A DNA stretch of 64,000 bases from Larimichthys crocea (GCF_000972845.2 NW_020853301.1:1-64000), one strand, 5' to 3'; positions 1 through 12,829 are shown, numbered from the stretch's first letter. Notes: generated from the letters alone by a model not told the origin. Translations and numbers: made by a program.

Positions 1-2770
1 CAGTACACTAATGAGAAGACAAGTGCTGATCCGTACTGCTATTGGTTCACACAAAAATGATGCTAAGTGGCGCTCATGGTCAATAGTGCGAGCTCACTCG
101 TCAGCATGCTACGCCCAGAATTTTCTTTTTATTGTCACACTAAGAATACAACATTCGCCCTTCAATGGATTATATGAGTGGCGTTAAGCTGATCTAAACA
201 TTTTTCTCTTCTCTGTATATAGTAAGAACCCCAATACTAATGAGAATATGTAAAATAAATCAGACAATATGAGTAGTTGCGAGCCAAAAGACAGCAAGAT
301 CCAGCCTTAAGCCGCCTAAAATGCAAAAAAGCTGTTAGCAGCTTAAGCATGTAAAATCATTGCAACACTGATATAAAAACATTAAGGATCAGGAGAACAG
401 AAAGCAAAAAAGCCTAAAAAATTACTTTATACTAACTAATTGCAAAACATGGGGACGTTTCCTGCTATCGTTAGGTAAGTTCAGGCGATTCGAAATCACA
501 CTAGTGGAATTAGCATTTATACACAAATAAACAAAGAAAACGAATAAAAAAAACCAATACCAAACTAACATCGCAGAAAACTATGCATTAACTAACTTAC
601 TAACAAATGCTAAACGTACTGCAAATAAAAAATGTATGCTAATTTGTGGGCCTAAACAATGCTGAAATAGAGAAAAACAAATGGTATAATTAGGACAACA
701 ATAAGAACACACCAAAATAAGGGTAAATAAACTTTGGGAGAGAAAATTATATTAATCACAAATACAAAACTTGCGTAAAGAGTCCAAGTCGGAAATTCCA
801 CAATTCCAACTATCACAAACAGTAGAACCGGTTAGGCTAAATCCAAATACTAAGACAGGTTAAACGAATGATTAAAATTTGATATTAGCACAAGATCGGC
901 CCTACCTGCAGCTTAGCATGAGGCATTAGACCAAGAGAAGAAGACATAAAAAGACAAAGCGCAATAATAGCCATAAGCTCTTGCTCAACATGTTTAGTGG
1001 TTAACTATAGGCTTCAGACCTTTAAAGAACAGTACCTCAGCTCGCGAAGTAAGCATAGACAAATGGTCATATCGCTATACATAAAAATAAACTGATTAAT
1101 GTGTGTCACACCATGCGAATGTATACCATCTAAGTCAATCCTGATTGAGCACCAATCTACACTGATAATACCCTATGCCATCATCTTGTCTAACCTGATT
1201 TCAATGTGAACCTGCTAAAGCTAATTAGCATTAGCCACTAAGAATGGAAAAATACATGATTACCTTGCTGCTTCAAGCGCTTCTTCTATGTCCATGCTTT
1301 GTGGCTAACATGGAAGGTTAACCGGCCTAAAGTAATATAACATGAGCCAAGCCAATTAAATATACAAATGAGCATTCCTCATTTAACACACGAACATAAT
1401 CCATAGCGCATGCTAAGCATGTTAATCTAAACATTCTTACCTGGCCTTGAACTGTCGCACTATGCTAAGCACAACAACTAAACCGAAAATGTTAGTGAAA
1501 CTAGACACGCCCGCATTGTTCAGTCAATGAATACATGCTTAATAGTTCAAGTGGCCTTCAGCACTCAGCTCCTGTCTAACCCTAATTTTTTAGTGACAGA
1601 TTACACATACATGAATACATTGCTAAGGGGAAGACATGGAATACTTAATCTGTTAGTGACGAGCCCAAGACAGCAAGAGCAACTAGCGCCGTTATGCAAC
1701 TAGCCTATAACAGACCATGCTAACGACGTTAACATTAGCAGCCAAAGCTAAAATTAACTGCGCCCGCGCGCAATGGTCAATTGCCTAGCGCGTAACACTA
1801 GCAAGTAGCATTAGCCACTAAGGAGTTATTACATGAACAACCTGCTAACAGCTAAGCTAAACTTCATATGCTAGCCAGTGAGACAGGTACCGCGCTAGCA
1901 ATTACCCTTGACCACGAATAATAAACACAAATAGCATGTACCCTGTGGCTAATATGCTATGCTAACTAAATGCTATCGCTGATTAGACACTAACTATCCG
2001 ACAAACGAACTAAGAATACATGCTAAACATAAGCTCTGCCTTTCACGCACACTTCTACCTGCGATTTTAATGCTCTATTTGTTAGACATCCAGTCGCGCG
2101 CTAGCAATGATGCATGGAGCCACGCGAATTCAAATATCCGATCATCTGCTCTAACTTGTCTTAATGTGTTAACTTAATCATTACGCCACTAGGAAGTAGT
2201 ACATGCTCCAGTAACATGCTCAAGCTAACCTCTAAAATAAATTTAGCTAGCGACGTCTTTGTCCTGTCTAAAATGACAGACAAGAGAGCAAGCAGCTAGC
2301 GTGTTAACGTTAGCATTAGACATTAACTATTGAACATAAATAGCTAAATGCGATTAACAAGTCGTCCAACCGTTAAGCATGCTAATGCAGACGCGGTAAT
2401 GTTACCTCTAATGCTTATTGATACTATTACCAACTAAAGAAATAAATACATGGCAGATAAAATTGCTAATATGCTTACGACATGCCGAGTGTATAAACCA
2501 TGACAGCACGTTAAGGCTAGCCACTCATTTTAGTCATAAAGAATACCATGTGAATATTGCTATGCTAGCCGTCAGAGACAGCAGAGCAGCGTCTACATTC
2601 AGCAAAGTTTTTAGCTGTTAACGACTTGCACAAAACTGTAACAGTAGCGCAAATCGCTACACGGAATGCAAAAAGGCTAACCATATTAAGTATACATGAG
2701 CACTAAAAATTAAACACTATGTACAATTTCAACACGCTAATCACGTCAGTGCTGGCAATCGGGCAGTCGC
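1..2770. repeat. Degenerate palindrome-rich minisatellite
   Basis: AT-rich sequence full of imperfect versions of the words seen cleanly at 3181-8935 (for example gctaac, gctagc, acatgctaa, ttagccactaag). Strings such as gacagcaag near 290 and 1660 resemble the module gacagcagagcagctagc of the clean array with bases missing. No coding region is supported; the one short ORF at 2418-2621 is repeat sequence. The decay is either age or uncorrected read errors. Confidence 0.6.
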
Positions 2771-3180
2771 CGCATGCATCTGGGGTCTTAACATAAAACT
2801 CGTGAAAAAAGGACATATGTTTGTTATGTCAATTTATTGGGAAAGGATTGTTCGTTAAATCATAACATAACTATTTTTATTTATTTTAAATGAAATGTTA
2901 AGTTATTATATTATAAAAAAGTGTGTTTATTGTGATTTTAAATTAACTGTTAAATAATATATTTAATAAATTGTGTATGTAAGGTTTTAAATTAAATGTT
3001 AAGATGAGGTGAGCTTTGAGGACGCTGCCTGATTGTTGTGTAAATATAATCTGTTAAAAATAACTATTTGAGGTGTGCTTTTTTCTGGCTGCTGCTCATG
3101 GTAGTAAAGACATGCTAATTCTAATATTTGCAGCAGCCAATGGTAACATGTAATGTTATGTGCCTAGCGTACGCACTAGA
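2771..3180. other. AT-rich spacer, nothing recognised
   Basis: Low-complexity AT-rich sequence with TTAAAT-type words between the degraded and clean minisatellite arrays. I see no ORF, RNA gene or transposon end in it. Confidence 0.4.
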
Positions 3181-3442
3181 TTAAATACATATATGGGGAA
3201 CTAGAATTAAATACATGATAATTGCTAACATGCTAAGGCTAGCATTAGCCACTAAGAATAAAATAAATGCTAATATTACATGTTAATGCTAATTGCTAGC
3301 ATGTCAATGCTAGCCACTGATTTAGTAACTAAGAAAACATGCTAATGTTAACAATGCTATGTTAATTGCATCACTGTTAGCAATTAACCGTTAGCCACTA
3401 AGAATTAAATCATGCTAATGTGCTCCAGTGTCTAAATAAACA

Positions 3443-4080
3443 TGTTAATAATACTATTTGAGGTGTGCTTTTTGACTACAGACCCCCGGCAACAGCCCAC
3501 TCGTCACTCTCAAAATTTCTGCGGGAATTCTAGTTTTATTCATTTTCATTTCGGCGCCCTTTTTCGAAACATGAATGGCGGCCCCAGCGGTGAGAGGACC
3601 CCAACAAATTATATATCAAAACGTGCGTCTTGATCCCGAATCGAGTGCCATTACTTTTCTAAGAGATTCGCGTGTTTTTCACAAAACTGTCAGACATATA
3701 GTTTTGGCCTGACACGTAAATATGTGGCAGCAACTCCCATCCTCAGCCTCATATGCTCCCATGTTAAAAAAGGCGGGAAATTTTCTGGAGGAAAGCAGAA
3801 GTAACCTTTCTCTGAATTGCTCTTAAGGACGCATTTCTTCACTTATCGACACAAACAAATATGTAGACGTTCAGGAAGGGCACAGGATGCCCCCAGTGAT
3901 TTCTGTTCAGTGATTGTAATTACGGTTTGGCCAGAGATCCCTCCTCTTCGAGGGGTGGTCTCAGCATTTTCCCTCTCTCTCTGTCAGGATTTTCAACTGG
4001 CGTTCCAACTGACAACAGTTGCAGAAGCCCAGTAGCGGCCATTTGAGCAGTTATTGGCACTTAATTTAAACTTGTCTGTG
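3443..4080 (+). repeat. Dispersed module A
   Basis: Begins with ctatttgaggtgtgcttttt and gacccccggcaacagcccac, words that recur at about 6280-6360 and, reverse-complemented, at 50620-50720, 56400-56530, 59370-59430 and 60910-61020. The remainder matches parts of 58500-58800 and 60100-60780 in reverse. It is non-coding; the short ORFs here are chance. Probably part of a non-autonomous transposon or a higher-order satellite unit. Confidence 0.55.
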
Positions 4081-5546
4081 TAAAATGGCAGACAGAGACA
4101 GCAGAGCAGCTAGCACATTAGCGCAAGCTGTAAAAACATGCTAACTGCTAACATTAGCGGCCAATGCTAAAATTAGTGCAAATAGCAATTGCTAGCACGT
4201 CAACGCTAGCAATTAGCATTATCCAGTAATAACCAAATACATGCTACTTGTTACTATGCTAATGTTAACATGCTAATGCTAATTAACATTAGTTACTAAG
4301 AATTAAATACATGATCATTGCTAACATGTTACTGTTAACATGCAAATGCTAAATAGCATTAGCCACTAAGAATTCAATACATGCTAATGCCAAAATGCTA
4401 ATGTTAATTGTTAGCTGTCTGCGCTAGCAGTTAGCACGAGCCACTAAGAATTAAATACATGATCATTGCTAACATGTTAATGTTAACCTGCTAATGCTAA
4501 TTAGTATTAGCCACTAGGAATTAAATACATGCTACTTGTTAACATGCTAATGCTAACATGCACGTCAGTGCTATTAATTAGCATTAGCCACTAGTTATTA
4601 AATACCTGTTAATGTTAACATGGTAATGCTAACATGCTAATGTTAATTGCTAGCACGTCAATGCTAGTCACTCATTTTTAGTCATTAAGAATACATGCTA
4701 ATGTTAATTGCTAGCGCGTTGTCTAAAATGATAATGACAGCAGAGCAGCTAGCATGTTAACAATTAACATTAGCCACTAAGTATTAAATACATGCCAATG
4801 CTAACATGCTAATGTTAAACTGCTAATGGTAACCTGCTAATGCTTACTACTTAATATTAGCCACTAAGAATAAATACATGCTCATTGCTAACATGCTAAT
4901 GCTAACATGCTAATGTTAATTGCTAGCACGTTAGTGCTAGCCACTTATTTTCAGTAACTAAGAATACATGTTAATGTTAACATGCTAATGTTAAGTGCTA
5001 GCACTTCAGTGCTAGCCCATAATTTTTAGTCACTAAGAATACATGCTAATGTTAATATGGTAATATTATTTGTTAGCGCCAAAGACAGCAGAGCAGCTAG
5101 CACGTGAGCACTAGCTGTAAAGACATGCTAGTTGCTAACATTAGCGGCCAAAGCTAAAATTACTGCAAATGGTAATTGCTAGCGCGTCAATGCTAGCAAT
5201 TAACATTAGCCACTAAGAATTTATTACATGACAACTGCTAACATGCTAAGCTATTTGCTAGCACATCAGCGCTAGCAATTAGCCTTAGCCACTAATAACC
5301 AAATACATGCTACGTGTTAATATGGTAATGTTAACATGCTAATGCAAATTAACATTAGCCACTAAGAATTAAATACATGATCATTGGTAACATGTTAATG
5401 TTAACATGCTAATGTTAATTAGCATTAGCCACTAAGAATTAAATATATGCTAATGCTAAAATGCTAATGTTAATTGTTAGCCGTCTGCGCTAGCAATTAC
5501 ATGAGCCACTTCAGGATCAAGACGCACGTTTTGATATATAATTTGT

Positions 5547-5571
5547 TACACACACACACACACACACACAG
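5547..5571. repeat. (CA)n microsatellite
   Basis: About twelve uninterrupted CA units inside the minisatellite array. Confidence 0.9.
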
Positions 5572-7278
5572 TAATGTTAACCTGCTAAAGCTAATTAATA
5601 TTAGCCACAAGGAATTAAATACATGCTACTTGTTAACATGCTAATGCTAACATGCGCGTCAGTGCTAGCAATTAACATTAGCCACTAAGAATTAAATACA
5701 TGCTCATGTTAACATGCTAAAGCTAACGTGCTTATGATAATTGCTAGCGCGTTGTCTGTCTAAAATGACAGACAATGACAGCAGAGCAGCTAGCGCGTTA
5801 ACAATTAACATTAGCCACTAAGTATTAAATACATGCTAATATTAACATGGTAATGCTAACCTGGTAATAGTAACCTGCCAATGCTTATTAATTACTATTA
5901 GCCACTAAGAATTAAATACATGCTCATTGCTAACATGCTAATGTTAAAATGCTAATATTAATTGTTAGCGCGTCAGAGACAGCAGAGAAGCTAGCGCATT
6001 AACGCTAGCTGTAAAGACATGCTAACTGGTAACATTAGTGGCCAATGCTAAAGTAATGCAAATGTTAATATACTAATTAACATTAGCCACTAAAAATTAA
6101 AGACATGGTGATTGCTAATATGACGCGCTAGCAATTATCATTAGCATGTTAGCAATTGCCATGTTTTTAATTTTTAGTGGCTTAGTGGCTAATGCTGATT
6201 TAGTGGATAATTAGCGACTAATCCACTAAAAATGAAAGACATGGTAATTGCTCCTGTGTTTAAATAAACATGTTAATAATTACTATTTGAGGTGTGCTTT
6301 TTGAATACAGACCCCCGGCAACAGCCCACTCATCACTCTCAAAATTTCTGCGGGAATTTTCTAGTTATTTTTCTTCTTCCGTACGTTTTTTGCCGCGTAA
6401 CTACTCCTACAAATTTTGTCCCACAAAAATAAAAATTATACCACTAGATTCAGCTCATTCATGCCATTCCAGCTATTACTTTTCTCAATTCTACTATTAA
6501 TATTCTACACATTATTCAACTTTTTCTGCAAATATTTTCCCTATTAAAATGCATTACACAAACTTCAAATCATTCTACAAAACTTCTACAAACATTCTTC
6601 AATTTCAACAACTTCTACTACTACTACAGACTTCATTCAAATTTCAAATTGTACACAAACTCTTTAACTATTAAACTCGTATTTAACTTTTTTCAAATTC
6701 TTTTACCATTTTTAAACTATCAAGGCTCAAAGTTGAGCAGGTTTTTACTCAAATTCTGCGTTTATAATGAGTCTGTATGTGGTTTCCTAGAGTGATGACA
6801 TCATCAGCTAGAGTGTGAAGATGACAAAACGATCAGTGAAAAAATAAAACGTTTTCGACTATGGTGGCCTCAAATGCACAGCTACAGACATGATTATACC
6901 CTCAAACGAAGGAAAATTCGAGGCGGTCGCAGTGATAACACTGTTGAAGCTGTCTCTGTTATAGTTTTGGCTCGCTACGCGCTAATTGATCGACTACTCC
7001 CTCCCACAGCTTCATAGACTCCCATGTTATTCGGAGCAGAGAATTTTCCGGAAGGAGCAGGGAGCACCTGTGCTTGCTCTGACTCTTGAGGCCAAAGTTT
7101 ATACAATTTTTGTCTGAAACTTGGCAAGAACATGCTCCACGAGACGAGCATTCTTCTGGTCATTTCAGATTTTGGTTTGAGGCATAGGTTGTTTTTGGCC
7201 ACCTTCGAGGGGGATCATTCAGACATATACTGTGCATCTCAGTGGGACAGACAGTGCATGCAGCACCTGCGACTAATT

Positions 7279-7790
7279 AACATGCTCATGTTAATTCTAA
7301 CAGGTGCAGATTAGCTGCTGCTGATTAGGTCCTGGTTGCTTGGCAACCTCAGCCTGCTTGAAGGAGGAGAGGGGGGAGGGGACAGCAGACAGAAGCTGAG
7401 CGGCGGCCATTTTTGTAGTTCTTGGCACTTAATTTGAACCTGTCTGTGTAAAATGGCAGACAGAGACAGCAGAGCATTAGCGCAAGCTGTAAAGACATGC
7501 TATTTGCAAACATTAGCGACCAATGCTAAAATTAGTGCTAATTAACATTAGCCACTAGGAATTAAATACATGTTAATTACTAACATGCTAATGTCAACGC
7601 ATCAGCAATAACATGCTAATGTTAACATGCTCATGTTAATTCTAACAGGTGCAGATTAGCTGCTGCTGATTAGGTCCTGGTTGCTTGACAACCTCAGCCT
7701 GCTTGAAGGAGGAGAGGGGGAGGGGCCAGCAGGCAGAAGCCGAGCGGCAGCCATTTTAGTAGTTCTTGGCACTTAATTTGAACTTGTCTG
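7279..7790 (+). repeat. 160-bp direct repeat within the array
   Basis: A segment starting catgctcatgttaattctaa and containing ggtcctggttgctt and a gagaggggg tract occurs at about 7279-7439 and again at 7627-7790, spaced about 348 bp apart with only a few differences. This shows a higher-order tandem unit in the satellite family. Confidence 0.7.
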
Positions 7791-8034
7791 TCTAAAATGG
7801 CAGACAGAGACAGCAGAGCAGCTAGCACGTTAGCGCTAGGCATACCTTATAGGTTGTTATAAACAACCTTATAGGTTGTTTTTGGCCACCTTCGAGGGGG
7901 ATCATTCAGACATATAGTGTGCATCTCAGTGGGACAGACCCAGTGCATGCACCACTAATTACTCTGACCTGCAGCTCACCCTGGTTGCTTGGCAACCTCA
8001 AGCATGCCTTTGACTAACTTTTTTTAAGTCTGTG

Positions 8035-8345
8035 TATGATATCAGACTATCAAGACTACATTTTTAATGTCGGCCATTTTATCCCTGTCTCTCGCAGACA
8101 CAAACACAGACACATAGACAGAGAGACAGACACACCACACACAGGCAGACAGACAGGCTGACGCACGCACACACACACAAAGGACAAGTTTTTCAAAATA
8201 AGAGTCCCTTCAAAATAAGAGCCCAGTAAAAAGGCAATGATGATACAGCTTGTTGTATTAATACTGAATTTTCTGAGCAGTGTCAGTAATAATGTATGGG
8301 GGCGACGGGGCCAGAGTCAGGCACACTCAAAATTTCTTTAGAAAT
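8035..8345 (-). repeat. Dispersed module B with CA/GACA tract
   Basis: Reverse complement of the module at about 54950-55300: it contains the CA/GACA-rich tract, then the words gggggcgacggggccagagt and aaaatttctttagaaattt. Non-coding. Confidence 0.6.
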
Positions 8346-8936
8346 TTTTCCACTGTTAATTGCTACTGCTAATATGCTAATGCTGATAATGCTAATGTTA
8401 ATTGCTACTGCATCAGCGCTAACATGCTAATGTTGACATGGTAATGCTAACTCCTAGTGCATCAGCGCTAACATGCTAATGTTAACATGCTAATAATAAT
8501 TGCTAGCGCATCAGCGTTAACATGTTAATGCTAACATGCTAATGTTAATTGCTAGCGCATCAGCGCTAACATCCTAAGATTAACATGTTAAAGCCAAAAT
8601 GCTAATGCTAAAATGCTAATGCTAACTGTTAGCACATCAGCGCGAACATGTTAATGTTAATTGCAAATGTTAACATGCTAATGCTAAAATGCTAATATGA
8701 ATTGCTAGCGCATCAACATTAACATGTTAATGCTAACATGGTAATGGTAACTGCTAGCGCATTAGCGCTAACAATGCTAATGTTAACATGCTAATGTTAA
8801 CATGTTAATGTTAACATGCTAATGTTAATTGCTAATATTAACATGCTAATGTTAATTGCTAATGTTAACATGCTAATGTTAATTACTAGCGCATCAGCGC
8901 TAACATGCTAATGGTAACTGCTAGCGCATCAGCGTT

Positions 8937-9000
8937 GCACACACACACACACACACACACACAATAATACAGACACACACACACAGACACACACATATAG
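8937..9000. repeat. (CA)n microsatellite
   Basis: Interrupted CA repeat marking the end of the clean minisatellite array. Confidence 0.85.
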
Positions 9001-9373
9001 TCAGAGAGGCAGGGACACAGACACAGATTGACACACATAAGACAAAAGACTACCTTCAAAATAAGAGTCCCTTCAAAATAAAAGACTTAAAACTCTTCTG
9101 AACAGCTCTCACCTACTTCCACAAATTTTGTACTACAGAAATAAAAATTATATCACGACATTCAGCTCATTTTACTTCTACACTAACCTTCTACAATCCT
9201 TCTAAACTTTAAACTACTTCCCCTACTACTACAGTATATGGAAAAATTCTTTTAACCTTTGTTTTACTTTTTTATGCTTACTTTATTTTACAATTATATT
9301 TTTGTGTTTAACTTTGTATGAACTTTGTCCTATCTAGGAGACTGCCTCCTGATGGGTTGATATATGTTTGAGT
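9001..9373. repeat. AT-rich module before ERV1
   Basis: Contains an acaaattttgta..cagaaataaaaattata phrase that also occurs at about 6405-6440, and a similar AT-rich stretch in reverse at about 61590-61800. It is therefore a repeat module of the satellite family, not unique DNA. No gene seen. Confidence 0.5.
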
Positions 9374-9660
9374 GTAGACATTTCTCTCTGTCCCGGAGAT
9401 GTTGGTACCAGCCACGGTGTAGAAGGGGAGTAAAGCAGATATTTACGAGGGTAACCCCCCCCCAATGCAATTAGAGTCTCTCTTTTATGACCTCAGAGGA
9501 GAGGGAGGGGGAGAAATGTCTACAAAAGAGCAGTTGAATGTATTATCAGCAGAGAGAACTTTGCGACTGTTGTACTCGTACTGTTGTCTCTCCTTGGCCA
9601 AGAATAAAGTTCTCATTTAATACTGATCGTGTTCTCAGTCTTTAGCGAATTTCCGCGACA
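9374..9660 (+). repeat. ERV1 5' LTR
   Basis: Candidate LTR running from TGTAGACATTTC to ..TTCCGCGACA, directly before a primer-binding site. It holds an AATAAA polyadenylation signal at about 9603 and a pyrimidine-rich segment. The 3' edge is firm because of the PBS; the 5' edge is inferred from the TG and could be a few bases off. No second copy of this LTR was seen. Confidence 0.6.
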
Positions 9661-9664
9661 AACT

Positions 9665-9682
9665 TGGCGTCACGAACAGGAT
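9665..9682 (+). promoter_or_regulatory. ERV1 primer-binding site (tRNA-Ser type)
   Basis: The 18 nt tggcgtcacgaacaggat begin 4 bases after the LTR CA. Their complement ends in ..GTGACG-CCA, which fits a serine tRNA (CGA-type) 3' end as I remember it. The identical 18 nt lie next to the LTR at 34504-34904. Confidence 0.65.
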
Positions 9683-10194
9683 CCCCCGACCGGTCGTCCG
9701 GACAGTGACCAGTGGAGTGGCTTCCCTGGATTGGAAAAGAAATCCGGCCTCCAACCTCGATTAATAATTAAGAGACGGGAGGACTGATCATTTTGTCCGT
9801 GATCACCGGCGTTGGGATTCAACGAACTCAAAAGAAAAAGAAAAAGAAATTTGGTGAGACACTTTCAGTTTCTTGAGAACAAAAAAAAAAAAAAAATAGA
9901 AGAAGGAAAATATATATATAGAGAGAGAAAATAGGCATAGTGTGGTGAAGGAGTAAAACCTGGCGAGTGGTGACCAGACTGACCGGGTTGGTTTAAGAGT
10001 CCAACCTTAGATCAAGATCGGTCTGGGATCGATCTTAGATCAAGATTGGTCTGGGATCAATCTGGGATTGGCAAGAGTCCAATCTCTGTACTTAGGGTAC
10101 AAGTCTTTCTGGAGTGATTGAGACTTAAAATCGAATCACCCTTCTCCGGGGACGCCTGTGAGAATAAAAGAGAGCTCTCACCCATTATTGAAAA
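9683..10194 (+). other. ERV1 leader
   Basis: Untranslated leader between PBS and gag start. It contains a near-exact tandem duplication at about 10009-10065 (unit around tagatcaagat.ggtctggga). No ORF. Confidence 0.5.
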
Positions 10195-10980
10195 ATGGGA
10201 ATAGGAAAGTCTAAGTCGCTGACTCCTCCAGGAGGCCCCATCATCACCATTATGACCTCAAAATACGGTTCTGAATGTATTGATTGTCTTAATGCATTGG
10301 GTGCCCTAAAGGGGGATCAAAGCATGAAAGAGATAAGACAGTTAGAAAGAAAATTAGACTATAAGGAGTCAGAAATGAAAAAGGGAAAGAGCATAAAGGT
10401 GAAGGATTTAGAAGAAATAGAAAAACATAGGAAGTGTTTGAGTAACTGGAAAGCAGAAGCTGACAGACGAGAGAGATTGCAGTGTCAGAAGGAATTACCA
10501 GAGAGAAAGAATAGTGAAAAACAGAAAATGAAGAAAACACAAGGTCCACCACCATATGTTCTTTCACCTCTTACTGCACCCACTTCTGTGTATCCTGTTA
10601 CAGAACTGCAGGCCCTGAAGGTGAACCCAGACCTAGACTCCTGTCCCTTTCAACGAAAACCTGCCGTGTCCGGAGCAACGGGAGGATACGACGAGCCAGA
10701 TCAACATGTGAAAGAAGAAGAGAAGGAAGAATATGGAGATGTCGTGCTGCCTGCATCACCGCCACCTCCCGTACCACCAGTATTCAAGTCAACACACACC
10801 ATGCAGACCAGACTACAAGCTTCTAAGACTGACACACCGACTGCTTCGACCTTTCCCATGGTCGAGGTGCCTGGACCGGATGGTCCTATCCTTGTGCATC
10901 AGCCATGGACAGCAGCTGATTTTAGGGGGGCCGCCAGAACACCTGCCAGATCCACGCAACTCAGGAATGAAATTTATTGA
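10195..10980 (+). pseudogene. ERV1 gag, N-terminal part (matrix to start of capsid)
   Basis: The 261-codon ORF begins MGIGKS, an N-terminal glycine context expected for myristoylation and membrane targeting of retroviral matrix. Residues 45-115 are strongly charged and probably helical. A PPPY late-domain motif sits at residues 118-121, followed by proline-rich sequence (PPPPVPP at 190-196). From residue 221 the text (MVEVPGPDGP..PWTAAD) fits the start of a class I capsid. The reading frame then leaves capsid at about 10938 just after a GGGGGG run, and the last ~14 residues are out of frame. The capsid continues in another frame, so gag is disrupted by a single indel. Family level is clear; the exact genus is not. 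Confidence 0.8.
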
Positions 10981-11779
10981 ACAATTTCTGAATTTTTGTC
11001 AAGAATTCCGACCTACAGGAGTTGAAATACGAAGGATTCTGGCAAAGAGACTTGGGCCAGGAGACCTGCTGAAAATCTCCCAACGTATTCCCAGGCCTGA
11101 GTTGAAAATTGTTCACGTAGATTGGGCTCATGCTAAAAACATGGAATATCGAGATGCGCTCCTTGAGCTAGGTGACGCACTGAGGAAAGCCTTTCCTCCC
11201 AAGGTTGATATGTCTAAAATAGCCAGCTGCAAACAAAAACCAGAAGAACAGGTCGATGACTATGTATCCAGATTGACTGCCATCTTTAACGAACGTAGTG
11301 GGCTGGACCAGCCAGGGCATATCGGTGCGCAGCCTGATGCATGGGAGAGCCACCTCTGCAATTCCATCCTCGCAGGTATGCTCCCTGAGTTACATGATAT
11401 TGTTATCCGCACATTTGTGGGGTGCAAAGAAGAATGTCGACTGAATGATCTCAAGCGACATGCACGTCATGCACAACTGACTCAGCAACAGAAGAAGAAA
11501 GCCAAGCAGGAAAAGACTGAGAAAGAACTGCACATGGCAGCCCTCACTATGTATTCTGCATTGGCAACCATACAGGTGCAGCGTGGCCGAGGACGAGGCA
11601 GAGGCCGTGGACGCGGGGGAAGAGGAGGTGGAAGAGGAGGCGGACGAGGAGGTCAGCACGGACAAGGCTCTCAAGATCCCAACGCCTGTTACAGATGTGG
11701 AGAAATTGGACACTGGGCTAGAGACTGTCCCATGAACGCTTTGGATGAACAGGCACGAGCATACGGCACGTCTGATTGA
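10935..11779 (+). pseudogene. ERV1 gag, C-terminal part (capsid and nucleocapsid)
   Basis: Open frame continuing gag after the break. It encodes a p30-like capsid (starting around PDPRNSGMKF, with the helix-rich FCQEFRPT region), then a lysine/glutamate-rich segment, an RG-rich tract at about 11580-11660 and one CCHC zinc knuckle, CYRCGEIGHWARDC, at 11687-11728, the RNA-packaging element of nucleocapsid. The frame ends in UGA at 11777-11779, followed in the same frame by protease. The upstream part of this open frame (10733-10930) is a shadow of the first gag ORF. Confidence 0.8.
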
Positions 11780-12829
11780 CAGGGACAGGACGAAGGGCGA
11801 AGGAAATCACCCGAAGGTTCTGCAGAACAGGGAAGTGAAACACACACACAGCCACATGCATGTTTACATAATGATGATAGCCAGGAGCACACACACCAGC
11901 ATGTTCATGCTCATGTACATAATGCTATAAGATATCTTGAACAGAAAAACACACCACAGGTTGAAACTTATGTACAATATGCAGGTGATCCTAAAACTGT
12001 TTTTCCTTTATATGCGTTGACAATAGAAGGGACTGAAGTGATGTTTTTGGTAGATTCAGGAGCTACAAATTCTGTGATTATGGCTTCCACATTTTCACAC
12101 ACACCAAAAATGACTGGTAACCATGTGTATTTTGTTGGAGCATCTGGCCAATCAATTAAAGAAAGAGTGACCGCTCCTCTGCGTTGTATTACACCAGAGG
12201 GGGAGCAAATAAAGCATGCATTCTTATTCTCACATCTCTGCCCTGTTAATCTGCTCGGCAGAGATCTCATGTGTAAATTGGGGATATGTTTGATATCGAC
12301 TCCGGACAAGTTAAAGGTGAGTTCTCTCACTTCCCTGACAGGACCCGATGAATCATTGATAGCTGTTATGCATGATCCCCGACAATTGTTGTATGCATAT
12401 CAGTGGAAGTTAGAGGCTTCTGCACCCACTGATCAGCTGATACAAAAAATAAGAACGCTTGTGTCTCCTACAGATACAGATTTTCTAACAATCAATGAAT
12501 TACATTGTACATCTCATGTGAATCTTGGCCCGGACTCTGACTATGAACACACATGGCTCCAAGTGACACAAGAACGACTGACTACGGTCTCCCTTTTCTG
12601 GGATGACCACCGCGCAGCGCTTTCTGTTTGTTTGACTGAGAATCAGAAAAGACTTTTTGATGCAAACAATTGTTTTCCTCACGTGTCTTTTTCCAAACAC
12701 GTGAAGGATAGGTGGGAAGATTTGGGGTTGTTTGTAGAAAGATGTGTACATATTCAAGACTGGCAAAGTACAAGTGACCCATTGGTCACTTACTCTCCTC
12801 AGCTGCAGGTATATAAACAGTCATTATAG
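11780..12829 (+). pseudogene. ERV1 protease region of pol
   Basis: In the same frame as gag after the UGA stop. About 79 codons of linker, unusually rich in histidine (about 11800-11925), lead into a retroviral aspartic protease. The active-site motif LVDSGAT is at 12047-12067 and the conserved LLGRDLM motif lies near 12251-12271. Protease cleaves Gag and Gag-Pol polyproteins. The frame runs on into a poorly conserved stretch and ends at a TAG at 12827-12829; pol resumes in the same frame after it. Expression would need readthrough of UGA, as in gammaretrovirus gag-pol. Confidence 0.75.

Larger units (their letters stand above)
3181..8935 (+). repeat. Minisatellite array with embedded modules
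   Basis: Tandem short units of roughly 14 bp, typified by aacatgctaatgtt, alternate with longer phrases (attagccactaagaattaaat, gctagcgcatcagcgctaac). The units are built from palindromes GTTAAC, GCTAGC, CATG and GCGC. Longer non-satellite modules interrupt the array at about 3443-4080, 6271-7450 and 7800-8345. The same family returns in the opposite orientation at 50.5-61.6 kb. No protein is implied. Confidence 0.8.

Noticed and set aside
3181..8935. CRISPR-like spaced repeats
   Set aside because: Units are contiguous or variably spaced, lack unique spacers of constant length, and the context is eukaryotic.
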